Source of the DNA: Candidatus Yanofskybacteria bacterium RIFCSPLOWO2_02_FULL_45_18
Lineage (GTDB): Bacteria > Patescibacteriota > Minisyncoccia > 2-02-FULL-40-12 > GWA2-44-9
Assembly: GCA_001795795.1 (NCBI GenBank)
Contig: MGKV01000014.1
Location: 1-38,237, forward strand
Direction: 5' to 3'
DNA: 38,237 bases
Under the pieces are notes generated by a model. That model saw only the letters and a list, made by a program, of their open reading frames with translations. It was not told the DNA's origin and ran no database searches. How positions within the stretch are numbered: position 1 is the first letter of the stretch; the number at the start of each line of letters is the position of its first letter. This document shows positions 1 to 6,849 of this stretch, in pieces. The position numbers were made by a program, and so were the translations under genes.

Positions 1-99
1 TCACCGCGCCAAGCGGAGAGGATTTGTCGGGGGGAAATGCTTGGGCGGTGCTGTGCGCCGCCAACGAAAAAGTCGGTCAATTTTCTGAAAGTCAGATTT

Positions 100-175
100 T
101 GGTGCGCCCGGTAGGATTCGAACCTACGACAATCTCCTTAAGAGGGAGCTGCTCTACCAACTGAGCTACGGGCGC
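100..175 (-). tRNA. tRNA-Lys (anticodon CTT)
   Basis: The reverse complement folds as a full cloverleaf. The acceptor GCGCCCG pairs with CGGGCGC, the D arm is GCTC/GAGC, the anticodon loop is CTCTTAA and the T arm is GTAGG/CCTAC around TTCGAAT. The anticodon CTT decodes AAG (Lys). CCA is encoded (100-102). The top pair of the anticodon stem is a G-A mismatch. It lies 19 nt downstream of tRNA-Arg on the same strand, so both are probably processed from the nusA-tig-desulfurase transcript. Confidence 0.95.
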
Positions 176-194
176 ATTTACTTTTCGTGTACAG

Positions 195-266
195 TGTCCC
201 CGGAGGGAATCGAACCCCCATCAACAGCTTCGAAGGCTGCTGCTTTATCCGTTAAGCTACGGGGAC
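195..266 (-). tRNA. tRNA-Arg (anticodon TCG)
   Basis: The reverse complement gives acceptor GTCCCCG/CGGGGAC, D arm GCTT/AAGC, anticodon loop CTTCGAA and T arm GGGGG/CCCTC with TTCGATT. The anticodon TCG reads CGA. The discriminator A is followed by CTG, so CCA is not encoded and must be added by a nucleotidyltransferase, unlike the neighbouring tRNA-Lys. Its first 15 nt are also the last five codons and stop of the upstream cysteine desulfurase gene. Confidence 0.95.
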
Positions 267-1406
267 AGATAGTAGAATCTTTTCAAGCACCCCGAGAACA
301 TATTCTACTTCGTTTTTTGTGGTCTGTCTACCCAGACTAAACCGCAAAGCGTGAAGATATTTCTTTTCGTTGCCGATAGTGACTAATACGTGAGACGGTT
401 CCACCGCTCGAGAAGTACAGGCAGAGCCGGAGCCGGCGCGGATGCCGTATTTATCCAATTCTAAAAGCAGGCGCTCCACATCAGCATCGGGAAATGAGAC
501 GCTGACATTGTTTGACAAACGATGTTCACCAATCGGTCCGTTGATTTTCGCTTCCGGAAAACGCTTCTGCAGTTGGCTGATGAAATAATCGCACAAGCCA
601 GATATTTTGGCGGTTTCTTTTAAGTCAATCCGCTTTATCGCTTCGGCCAAACCGACAATTGCCGGTAAATTTTCCGTACCCGCCCTTAACCCGAACTCCT
701 GTTCCCCGCCAAGTACCAGCGGCCTTAACGTCACCCCGCGGCGCGCATACAATACGCCGACCCCGCGCGGACCGTATATTTTGGAACCGTTGAATGTAAG
801 CAAATCAACCCCCAGATGATTGACATTCATGTCTAGAAATCCAGCCGCTTGGCAGGCATCTACATGGAACAAAACGGGTTTTGTTCCATCAATTTTCAAT
901 CTACAATTTTCAATTTCCAATTTCTTTTTGAATTCTTTGATTAGTTTTCCGATTTTAATTATTGGCTGGATTGTGCCAATCTCGTTGTTGGCATACATCA
1001 CAGATATGAGTTTGATTTTTTCGCTCATTGCTTTTCGCAATTCGTCTAACTTTACAAATCCGGCGCTGTCAACGCCCACAACTACCGCTCTGATTCTTTC
1101 GGCCGGTTTGAGCACCGATTTATGTTCAATGGCGGTTGTAATCATTTCCCCCTTTTTAAGTCCCAGTCCTAAAATAGCCAGGGAGTTGGCTTCGGAACCG
1201 GAACTGGTAAAAATAATCTCTTCGGCGCGCGCGCCTAAAAAACACGCTATCTTAAAACGTGCGCTGTCAACTTCTTCTCGAGCTGACCTTCCCCGGATAT
1301 TGAAAGATGATGGGTTGCCATATTGTTTTAGCGCCCTAGCCATCTCGTTCGCAACCCGACGGTCAACCGGAGTAGCCGCGGCGTTATCCAGATATATCTC
1401 CCCCAT
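252..1406 (-). CDS. cysteine desulfurase (NifS/IscS family)
   Basis: A PLP enzyme that takes sulfur from cysteine for Fe-S clusters and tRNA thiolation. It has 384 residues, the normal family length. Visible motifs are YLDNAAAT at the N-terminus, SGSEANS (69-75), HVDACQAAG (181-189), the PLP lysine K209 in NGSKIYGPRG and the sulfur-carrying C330 in SGSACTS. Residues about 162-174 (KLEIENCRLKIDG) come from an AT-rich oligonucleotide repeat placed just before the conserved HVDACQ strand, where relatives have a shorter linker. The ATG lies 9 nt after the tig stop with no Shine-Dalgarno, so it is probably translated from the nusA-tig transcript. The final codons GTC CCC GTA GCT TAA lie inside tRNA-Arg. 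No scaffold gene (iscU/sufU) is in the window, so iscS versus nifS/sufS is left open. Confidence 0.93.
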   Translation of the reverse strand: MGEIYLDNAAATPVDRRVANEMARALKQYGNPSSFNIRGRSAREEVDSARFKIACFLGARAEEIIFTSSGSEANSLAILGLGLKKGEMITTAIEHKSVLKPAERIRAVVVGVDSAGFVKLDELRKAMSEKIKLISVMYANNEIGTIQPIIKIGKLIKEFKKKLEIENCRLKIDGTKPVLFHVDACQAAGFLDMNVNHLGVDLLTFNGSKIYGPRGVGVLYARRGVTLRPLVLGGEQEFGLRAGTENLPAIVGLAEAIKRIDLKETAKISGLCDYFISQLQKRFPEAKINGPIGEHRLSNNVSVSFPDADVERLLLELDKYGIRAGSGSACTSRAVEPSHVLVTIGNEKKYLHALRFSLGRQTTKNEVEYVLGVLEKILLSVPVA

Positions 1407-1415
1407 ATTTCAAAA

Positions 1416-2702
1416 TTAAGCTTCGGTGACGCACCGCTTCTCAAGTAACGCAAGAGTTTTTTCATTGACTATCCGCTTACCGATCTGCTCTTTTAAACCG
1501 GCAATGTCAATTTTTGATTCTTCCGGTTGTCCGCGGGCAGATAAAGAATCAATAAAGCTGCCGGTTTCCTTATCAATCTCTTCCGAAGTGGCCAGAATAT
1601 CATTTTCTTTGGCTATTTTATGCAAAATCAAGCTCATATCAACCTGCTTTTCCGCTTCAGCCTGCCAGTCTTTGCGCAACTCGTCCTGTGTTTTTTTGAC
1701 ATGAGCCAAATATAATCCCAGTTCCATGCCTTGGCCATGAAGATGCTCGTCAAAATCAGCCACCATGTTATCCAACTGCCTTTCTACTAAAAATTTTGAG
1801 GGTTTTATTTTGCTTTCTTTGGTAAGCCGCTCCAGTATCTCTACGCGTATGCGCTGTTTTTGTTTAGCTTCTTTCTCTTGCTTTAAACCATTCTCCACGC
1901 TTTCACGAAGCGCCTGCACGGTTTTAAAATTACCCAAGCTTTTGGCAAAGTTGTCATCAAGTTCAGGCAGTTTAACCTTTTGAACCAGATTAATTTTTAC
2001 TTTAAAATCCAGTTTCTTGCCCGCAACCGATTTTTCGTAATAATCGGCGGGGACCGCCAAAGAAAAGGTCTTTTCCTCGCCTTTGCCCATGCCTATCAAC
2101 TGCTCTTCAAAACCGGGGATAAAATTACCTTTGCCAAGAACAAGAGGATGATTTTTGCTCACGCCCCCCTCAATAACTTTTCCTTCTGAAGTAACCTCAA
2201 AATCAATCTCCACCCTGTCGCCCAACTCGGTTGTTCCATCTTTTTGAGATGCCTGGGCACGGGAAGCTCTTAATGTTCCGAGGGCCGTTTCCAGCTCCTC
2301 TCCGCTTACTGATATAGACGTTTTTTTGACTTTTGCCGAAGAAAGGTCGGGGAGATTGATTTCCGGATATACGGCCAGCCGTAGCGAATACCTCAACTTG
2401 CCGGGCGAATTTTCTTCAACTTTAAGGTCTGATGTGTTGATAATATCCAGATTTTTTTCTTCCGAAATACTGGAAAAACTTCCACGCAAAGCATCCTCTA
2501 TGGCGATCTCGCTGATTTTTACCTGATCCGCATACTTTTGGACCAGCTCCTTGGGAGCTTTGCCTGTTCTAAATCCATCTATTTTTAAACTCTGGCTGAC
2601 CTCCCTCCCGGCTTTGTCCAGATATTTTTTTAAATCATCCTCATCCAGTTCAACCGAAAGTTGATACTGGATATCTTCTATTTTTTTCAGAGAATAATGC
2701 AT
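1416..2702 (-). CDS. tig: trigger factor, ribosome-bound chaperone and peptidyl-prolyl isomerase
   Basis: Meets nascent chains at the ribosome exit tunnel. The start chosen is ATG at 2702 (MHYSLKKIED), giving 428 residues, the usual size. The longer ORF in the track runs into nusA and starts with a meaningless basic stretch. Domains in order: an N-terminal ribosome-binding domain with the signature GFRTGKAPKE near residue 43; an FKBP-type PPIase domain around residues 155-245 (GDRVEIDFE, LVLGKGNFIPGFEEQLIGM); and a helical C-terminal chaperone domain rich in Lys/Glu. The nusA stop ends one base before this ATG (TAAtATG), so translation is probably coupled. No ribosome binding site is visible. 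Confidence 0.95.
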   Translation of the reverse strand: MHYSLKKIEDIQYQLSVELDEDDLKKYLDKAGREVSQSLKIDGFRTGKAPKELVQKYADQVKISEIAIEDALRGSFSSISEEKNLDIINTSDLKVEENSPGKLRYSLRLAVYPEINLPDLSSAKVKKTSISVSGEELETALGTLRASRAQASQKDGTTELGDRVEIDFEVTSEGKVIEGGVSKNHPLVLGKGNFIPGFEEQLIGMGKGEEKTFSLAVPADYYEKSVAGKKLDFKVKINLVQKVKLPELDDNFAKSLGNFKTVQALRESVENGLKQEKEAKQKQRIRVEILERLTKESKIKPSKFLVERQLDNMVADFDEHLHGQGMELGLYLAHVKKTQDELRKDWQAEAEKQVDMSLILHKIAKENDILATSEEIDKETGSFIDSLSARGQPEESKIDIAGLKEQIGKRIVNEKTLALLEKRCVTEA

Positions 2703-2703
2703 A

Positions 2704-4020
2704 TTATTGGCTTGAGGAGTTGTCGCCGGCCGTATCCGCTTCTTTTGCCGTATCGCCCGCGGTTGTTTCAACAACCGTAGTGCTTCCCTCTTCTGTTTTT
2801 GTTTCCTTGGCCGCTTCCGGTTCCGCTTCCGTAAAACTAAGATTTTCACGCGGAGAACGGACATCAATTTTCCAGCCGGTCAGTTTGGCGGCTAGTCGGA
2901 CATTCTGTCCTTTTTTACCGATAGCCAAAGAAAATTGGTCATCTGAAACCTCAACCAGCGCATGCTTTCTATTCTCATCTATTAATTCAACATTCAACAC
3001 CTTGGACGGAGAAAGGGCATTGGCGATGAACTCTTTTTCTTTTTCACTCCATAGAATAATATCAATTTTTTCGCCCGACAATTCGTTAATGACGGTCTGG
3101 ACCCTGACTCCTTTTTGACCGACAAGAGAACCGATAGGATCAACCCCATCTTCTGTTGATGCCACCGCAATTTTCGTCCTTGAACCGGCCTCCCGCGCAA
3201 TCGTTTTTATTTCCACGGCGCCGCTATCTATCTCTGGTACTTCCATTTTAAATAATCCTAAAACCAACTTGGGGGATGCGCGCGAAAGAACAATCATCGG
3301 CCCGCGAGAAGAATCATCAACACGCAAAATCATGAATCTTAATCTTTGGCCGATGCGGTAATTATCAGAAAAAATTTGTTCGGTTGGAGGTAATATCGCA
3401 TTAGTTTTGCCCACATCAACAAATACTAATGGCCCTTCCCGTCTTTGAACAGCTCCGCTTACAATTTCGTTCTCACGGCCTTTAAATTCCGAAAATATTG
3501 CTTCTCTTTCCGCCTCGCGCAATTCTTGGATAATAACTTGTTTGGCGGTTTGAGCGGCAATGCGGCCAAAGTCGGTTTTAGATTCCAGCGACTCCATTAT
3601 CTCATCGCCGATTTTAGCGTTTTTCTTTATTTTGAGCGCATCTTCCAGCAATATGTGCTTTTCAGGATTAAACTTTATCTTAATTTCTCTGTCCTCTTCG
3701 TCTTCGCCCGGAATCATGTTAATCCTCTCCCGCATCACCTCTCCCGCCTCTGCATGCTCTTCCAACGCTTTGTGCGGCAAAGAACCGACAATATATCCTT
3801 CCTCATCCACGCCTTCAACCACATAGTGGCTTTGGGTGACCATCAGTTGATTATTTTCAATATCCAGCTTAACCCTGATTATCTGGCCCTTTTTTCCGTA
3901 ATCGCGTTTATAAGCGGCGGCCAGCGCGGCTTCAATCGCTTCCATTATTGTTTTCTCGGGAATGCCCCTCTCTTCGGCTATTTGCTTTATCGCTGACGAA
4001 AATTGTTTTGTGTCAAACAT
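2704..4020 (-). CDS. nusA: transcription elongation/termination factor NusA
   Basis: Binds RNA polymerase and controls pausing, termination and antitermination. The start chosen is ATG 4020 (MFDTKQFSSAIKQIAEERGI), which matches where NusA N-terminal domains begin; the track's extra 21 residues do not look like the family. Order: NusA N-terminal domain (AIEAALAAAYKRDYG), S1 domain (GAVQRREGPLVFVDVGKTNA), KH1 (PIGSLVGQKGVRVQTVINEL), KH2 (FSLAIGKKGQNVRLAAKLTG). The tail is an acidic, Ser/Thr-rich low-complexity stretch of about 45 residues rather than the acidic repeats of enterobacteria. It heads the nusA-tig-desulfurase-tRNA unit. The usual nusA partners rimP and infB are not next to it. Confidence 0.95.
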   Translation of the reverse strand: MFDTKQFSSAIKQIAEERGIPEKTIMEAIEAALAAAYKRDYGKKGQIIRVKLDIENNQLMVTQSHYVVEGVDEEGYIVGSLPHKALEEHAEAGEVMRERINMIPGEDEEDREIKIKFNPEKHILLEDALKIKKNAKIGDEIMESLESKTDFGRIAAQTAKQVIIQELREAEREAIFSEFKGRENEIVSGAVQRREGPLVFVDVGKTNAILPPTEQIFSDNYRIGQRLRFMILRVDDSSRGPMIVLSRASPKLVLGLFKMEVPEIDSGAVEIKTIAREAGSRTKIAVASTEDGVDPIGSLVGQKGVRVQTVINELSGEKIDIILWSEKEKEFIANALSPSKVLNVELIDENRKHALVEVSDDQFSLAIGKKGQNVRLAAKLTGWKIDVRSPRENLSFTEAEPEAAKETKTEEGSTTVVETTAGDTAKEADTAGDNSSSQ

Positions 4021-4072
4021 GACGATTTTATCTGCGAGGAAGTGAGAAGCAGACGAGCGGTTATAAAAGTCG

Positions 4073-4114
4073 TTACCATGCACTTTCCATAAATTCCCTG
4101 AGAGTGCATGGTAA
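4073..4114 (-). promoter_or_regulatory. 12-bp perfect inverted repeat in the nusA leader
   Basis: TTACCATGCACT and AGTGCATGGTAA are exact complements separated by 18 nt. The repeat lies inside the predicted nusA leader, which runs from about 4198 to the ATG at 4020, ending about 50 nt before the start codon. No T-run follows directly on the minus strand, so it is not a normal intrinsic terminator. It could be a leader hairpin used in nusA autoregulation or a binding site for a dimeric protein. Confidence 0.5.
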
Positions 4115-4204
4115 GCAACTGTTTCTGTGCTCTTTCGCTTCGCTCACTGCGCGCAGACATTTGCTTATAAAAATGGCGCGCTATCAAGCGAGCCAGTAAA
4201 CTAC

Positions 4205-4234
4205 AGTATAACAAAATCACCACGGTTGTGTCAA
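4205..4234 (-). promoter_or_regulatory. sigma-70-type promoter for nusA
   Basis: On the minus strand TTGACA (4234-4229), an 18-nt spacer and TATACT (4210-4205). This is the best -35/-10 match seen in the window. Predicted transcription start is about 4198, giving a nusA leader of about 178 nt. Confidence 0.75.
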
Positions 4235-4235
4235 A

Positions 4236-4264
4236 TTGAAATTTTCCTTTACAAAAGGTATTGT
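4236..4264 (+). promoter_or_regulatory. promoter for tyrS, abutting the start codon
   Basis: TTGAAA (4236-4241), a 17-nt spacer and TATTGT (4259-4264). The tyrS ATG follows 6 nt later, so transcription would begin at or very near the A of ATG and give a leaderless mRNA. It is back to back with the nusA promoter. Confidence 0.5.
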
Positions 4265-4270
4265 TAGAAT

Positions 4271-5440
4271 ATGAAATTGGCGCCAAAATTTACTATTCCA
4301 GAACTTTTTGACCGCTATGTGAAAAACTCCTTTCCCTCTAAAGAAAAGGCTTTTGAAATACTTGCGCAACCGGGACGCACTTTGTATTGGGGTACTGACC
4401 CGACGGGACCCAATCTGCACCTTGGTCATTCAACAAACCTTCTTTTACTTAAAAATCTCATCGCCCACGGCCATCATATTATTTTGCTAATCGGCGACTT
4501 CACGGCACAGATTGGTGACCCCACAGATAGGGATGCCACTCGCCGCCCTTTGTCCGAAAAGGAAATAAAAGAAAATATGCGCGACTATTTGGACCAAGTA
4601 TATAAAATAATTCCCAAGAAGTTTTTTAAGATTGAGTACAATAGTAAATGGTACAAAAAATTCTCATTTAGCGAAGTTATCAAATTAGCTAGCCATGTTA
4701 GCGTACAGCAAATGTTGGCCCGAGATATGTTTCAAGAACGAATTAAAAAAGAGCGCACCATTGGACTACACGAATTTTTATATCCTTTAGTCCAAGGATA
4801 TGACTCGGTAATGCTTAAAGTAGACGGCGAAATTGGCGGAAACGACCAAACTTTCAACATGCTTGTCGGCCGCGACCTTGAGAAAGAACTAGTACGGAAG
4901 GATAAGATGGTGATTGCAACTCTGCTACTAGAAGATCCGACTACGGGCAAAAAAATGATGAATAAAAGCGAAGGCCAGTATATCTCTTTGCGCGATTCAG
5001 CCAGCGATATGTACGGCAAGATTATGGCTATGCCCGACAGTGCTATTCTGCCACTATGGAAATTATGCACCGAGGAATCACTACCAAGCCAAGAAAATAT
5101 ATCCGCTCAACCTAAAACAACCAAAGAGCAGCTCGCCCTGATAATCACACGGATGTATCATGGCGAAAAAGACGCGCAAAGAGTGCGAAAACAATTCCGG
5201 TCAATATTTTCCGAGGGGCAGTTGCCAACCGACATTCCCGAGATAGAAGCCAAAGAGACACTGCTTCAAACTGTAGTGGCGGCTGGGCTGGTGCCTTCAA
5301 TTTCTGAAGGCAAGCGGTTAATAAATCAAGGCGCAATCGCAATAAACGACATTGTGGTAAAAAGATGGGATCAGCCCAACGCCCCCCGCTCGGGCGACAT
5401 CATAAAAATAGGGCCTCATACCTTCAGAAAGATCCGCTAG
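4271..5440 (+). CDS. tyrS: tyrosyl-tRNA synthetase
   Basis: Class I aminoacyl-tRNA synthetase that charges tRNA-Tyr. It has 389 residues. The HIGH-like motif is HLGH (50-53), following GTDPTGPN. The tyrosine pocket region reads YDSVMLKVDGEIGGNDQTFN. The KMSKS-like loop is KKMMNKS (227-233). A C-terminal S4 RNA-binding domain covers roughly residues 330-389 (EGKRLINQGAIAINDIVV). It is a single gene with its own promoter on one side and a strong hairpin terminator on the other. No ribosome binding site precedes the ATG, which agrees with a leaderless start. Confidence 0.94.
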   Translation: MKLAPKFTIPELFDRYVKNSFPSKEKAFEILAQPGRTLYWGTDPTGPNLHLGHSTNLLLLKNLIAHGHHIILLIGDFTAQIGDPTDRDATRRPLSEKEIKENMRDYLDQVYKIIPKKFFKIEYNSKWYKKFSFSEVIKLASHVSVQQMLARDMFQERIKKERTIGLHEFLYPLVQGYDSVMLKVDGEIGGNDQTFNMLVGRDLEKELVRKDKMVIATLLLEDPTTGKKMMNKSEGQYISLRDSASDMYGKIMAMPDSAILPLWKLCTEESLPSQENISAQPKTTKEQLALIITRMYHGEKDAQRVRKQFRSIFSEGQLPTDIPEIEAKETLLQTVVAAGLVPSISEGKRLINQGAIAINDIVVKRWDQPNAPRSGDIIKIGPHTFRKIR

Positions 5441-5478
5441 CAACACTATCGCCATCGCGAGTCGTTAGATTGCCCCGC

Positions 5479-5515
5479 ATCAAAACCCCCGCCTTGGCGG
5501 GGGTTTTGATTTTAT
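5479..5515. terminator. bidirectional intrinsic terminator
   Basis: A perfect 15-bp inverted repeat, ATCAAAACCCCCGCC / GGCGGGGGTTTTGAT, with a 2-nt centre. A-rich and T-rich flanks make it work in both directions. It lies between tyrS (plus) and the small acidic protein gene (minus), which end facing each other. Confidence 0.92.
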
Positions 5516-5682
5516 GTGGTCTCTTCCTCGGTTTCCTCATCGTCTTCCCACTCTTCATCCTCTTCATCGTCATTCTCTTCATCTTCATCGCCCTCTTCCT
5601 CATCATCCTCCTTTACCTCTTCGTCGTACTTGTAGAAATCATCTTTGTCCTCTTCAAACACGAATCTCCCGTCAAATAACAT
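5512..5682 (-). CDS. small, very acidic protein of unknown function
   Basis: 56 residues, starting MLFDGRFVFEEDKDDFYKYD and continuing as an almost pure Glu/Asp tail. I do not recognise a family. Support for a real gene is contextual: a good promoter 83 nt upstream, an AAAAGG Shine-Dalgarno-like motif 9 nt before ATG 5682, and a strong terminator directly after the stop. ATG 5688 and TTG 5712 are alternative starts in frame. The first 20 residues have normal composition (FDGRFVF could form a strand); the tail resembles polyanionic tails on chaperone-like or nucleic-acid-mimic proteins, but that is only an analogy. Confidence 0.6.
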   Translation of the reverse strand: MLFDGRFVFEEDKDDFYKYDEEVKEDDEEEGDEDEENDDEEDEEWEDDEETEEETT

Positions 5683-5694
5683 GTCCATGGGCCT

Positions 5695-5753
5695 TTTACT
5701 TGTCGCCCCCAAGGGATCGGCCTAGCGGAACCCATGGCAGTCGGACAAGTAAA
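5695..5753 (-). promoter_or_regulatory. leader stem next to the acidic-protein ribosome binding site
   Basis: On the minus strand TTTACTTGTC (5753-5744) and GACAAGTAAA (5704-5695) are perfect complements. The second arm ends immediately before GG of the AAAAGG motif in front of the acidic-protein start, so a folded leader would bury part of the ribosome binding site. Two CCATGG palindromes lie in and beside the element. Such a stem could act as a translational switch. Confidence 0.45.
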
Positions 5754-5771
5754 CAAGTTGATAATATGGAT

Positions 5772-5799
5772 ATTGTATTATCGGCAAAATTAAAGTCAA
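5772..5799 (-). promoter_or_regulatory. promoter for the small acidic protein gene
   Basis: Minus strand: TTGACT (5799-5794), a 16-nt spacer, TACAAT (5777-5772). It begins 4 nt past the ruvC stop. The predicted transcript starts near 5765 and carries the leader stem. Confidence 0.6.
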
Positions 5800-5803
5800 G
5801 TGC

Positions 5804-6295
5804 CTACATGGGTCGCGGCGCCGTGCCACAAATCGCCAAAGCCAGCGCGTCGGCGACATCATCCGGTTTTATTTCGTTTTTGATGCCCAGAATCAGACGA
5901 GCCATTTTTTGAACCTGGTCTTTGTCGGCGCGGCCATAGCCGGTTATGGCCATCTTCACCTCAAGGGGGGTATATTCCGCCAGTTCAATCCCCCGCTCAA
6001 GAATCATCGCGTTTATCATCCCCCTCATCTCGCTTACCGCCATCACGGTTTTCTGGTTTTTAAAGAAAAAAAGTTTCTCCACCACAAAACGGGAGGGTTG
6101 ATGCCGACTGATCAAACCCTCAATTTTTTTCTTGGTATTTCTGAATTGCTCCGCGCTGTCCTTACTTTTATTCTCAATAAGACCATAAGACAAGCAGGTA
6201 ATATTCCGACCGTCAAAACTGACTACGCCATAGCCGATCCGCGTCGTGCCGGGGTCTATGCCGATTATCACCTGATTTTTATTCTTTTGATTCAT
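5804..6295 (-). CDS. ruvC: Holliday junction endonuclease RuvC
   Basis: Resolves four-way junctions during recombinational repair. The start chosen is ATG 6295 (MNQKNKNQVIIGIDPGTT), giving 163 residues, typical for RuvC; the track ORF adds 29 unrelated residues from within yebC. All four acidic catalytic residues are visible: D14 in IGIDPGT, E73 in VVEKLFF, and D146 and D149 in KPDDVADALA. The start overlaps the yebC end by 17 nt, so the two are translationally coupled. ruvB lies two genes upstream; ruvA is not in the window. Confidence 0.94.
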   Translation of the reverse strand: MNQKNKNQVIIGIDPGTTRIGYGVVSFDGRNITCLSYGLIENKSKDSAEQFRNTKKKIEGLISRHQPSRFVVEKLFFFKNQKTVMAVSEMRGMINAMILERGIELAEYTPLEVKMAITGYGRADKDQVQKMARLILGIKNEIKPDDVADALALAICGTAPRPM

Positions 6296-6845
6296 CGGCG
6301 AAATTGGAGTATATCTCCTGGACATCTTCATTGTCGTCCAGCGCGTCAATAAGAATCCGTGCTTGAGCCAAAATCTCGGCATCCGGCGTCAGTCGGTATT
6401 CAACCGGCACGCTCCAGATAATCCCCTCGGAGGCAATCTCCCGCCTGAACATCCAGCTAAAAGACCCCTCGGCTACCATCTTCCCGCCGTGGCGCGCCGC
6501 GATGGTTTTAATTTCGCCGATGGTCCGATTAGTGTTGTCGGTAATTCCAACGACTATCAGTGACACATTCCCCGGCCCCATAACCTCCACCTTAAATTCA
6601 TGGAGCTGGGCGGCGTCTTTCTCCCCGGCCTTTTTAATCGCCCGCTCAATCGTGTTGTTAGGCATATTTAAAGAGCGGGCCGTTTCAATTAATCCTTTTA
6701 ATTTAATATTCGCCTTCGGATCCGGCCCGCCTTCTTTGGCCGCCACGGCAATCGCTTTGCCGAGTTTGCTAAAAAGCTGGCCTTTCTTTTGGTCGCTGAT
6801 GCCTTTCTTGTGTTTTATCTGGCTCCACTTTGAATGCCCTGACAT
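6279..6845 (-). CDS. yebC: YebC/TACO1-family protein, shortened
   Basis: The start is ATG 6845, giving MSGHSKWSQIKHKKG, the family's hallmark N-terminus. YebC proteins are described as transcriptional regulators and, more recently, as ribosome-associated factors that help translation of difficult (for example proline-rich) stretches. Recognisable parts: KGQLFSKLGKAIAVAAKEGG; GGKMVAEGSFSWMF; and the C-terminal DDNEDVQEIYSNF. It has 188 residues against about 240-250 usually. The missing part falls after SFSWMFRRE, where about 55 residues of a middle alpha-beta subdomain are absent. It sits between ruvB (4-nt gap) and ruvC (17-nt overlap). Confidence 0.92.
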   Translation of the reverse strand: MSGHSKWSQIKHKKGISDQKKGQLFSKLGKAIAVAAKEGGPDPKANIKLKGLIETARSLNMPNNTIERAIKKAGEKDAAQLHEFKVEVMGPGNVSLIVVGITDNTNRTIGEIKTIAARHGGKMVAEGSFSWMFRREIASEGIIWSVPVEYRLTPDAEILAQARILIDALDDNEDVQEIYSNFADESKE

Positions 6846-6849
6846 AGAA

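Noticed and set aside
3-164. Open frame on plus (…NAWAVLCAANEKVGQFSESQ…) entering from the left edge
   Set aside because: It runs antisense through the tRNA-Lys gene (giving the familiar VGFEPTT artefact) and no family is recognised. The part before base 99 could be the true end of a gene from outside the window, but this cannot be supported.
2703-2867. N-terminal extension of the trigger factor ORF (MMSVLRVKIL…)
   Set aside because: Read in another frame within nusA; low-complexity Lys/Arg sequence; the real trigger factor N-terminus begins at ATG 2702.
5514-5912. 132-aa plus-strand ORF opposite the acidic protein and ruvC
   Set aside because: His/Pro/Leu-rich translation typical of the complement of an acidic gene; both minus-strand genes have better evidence.
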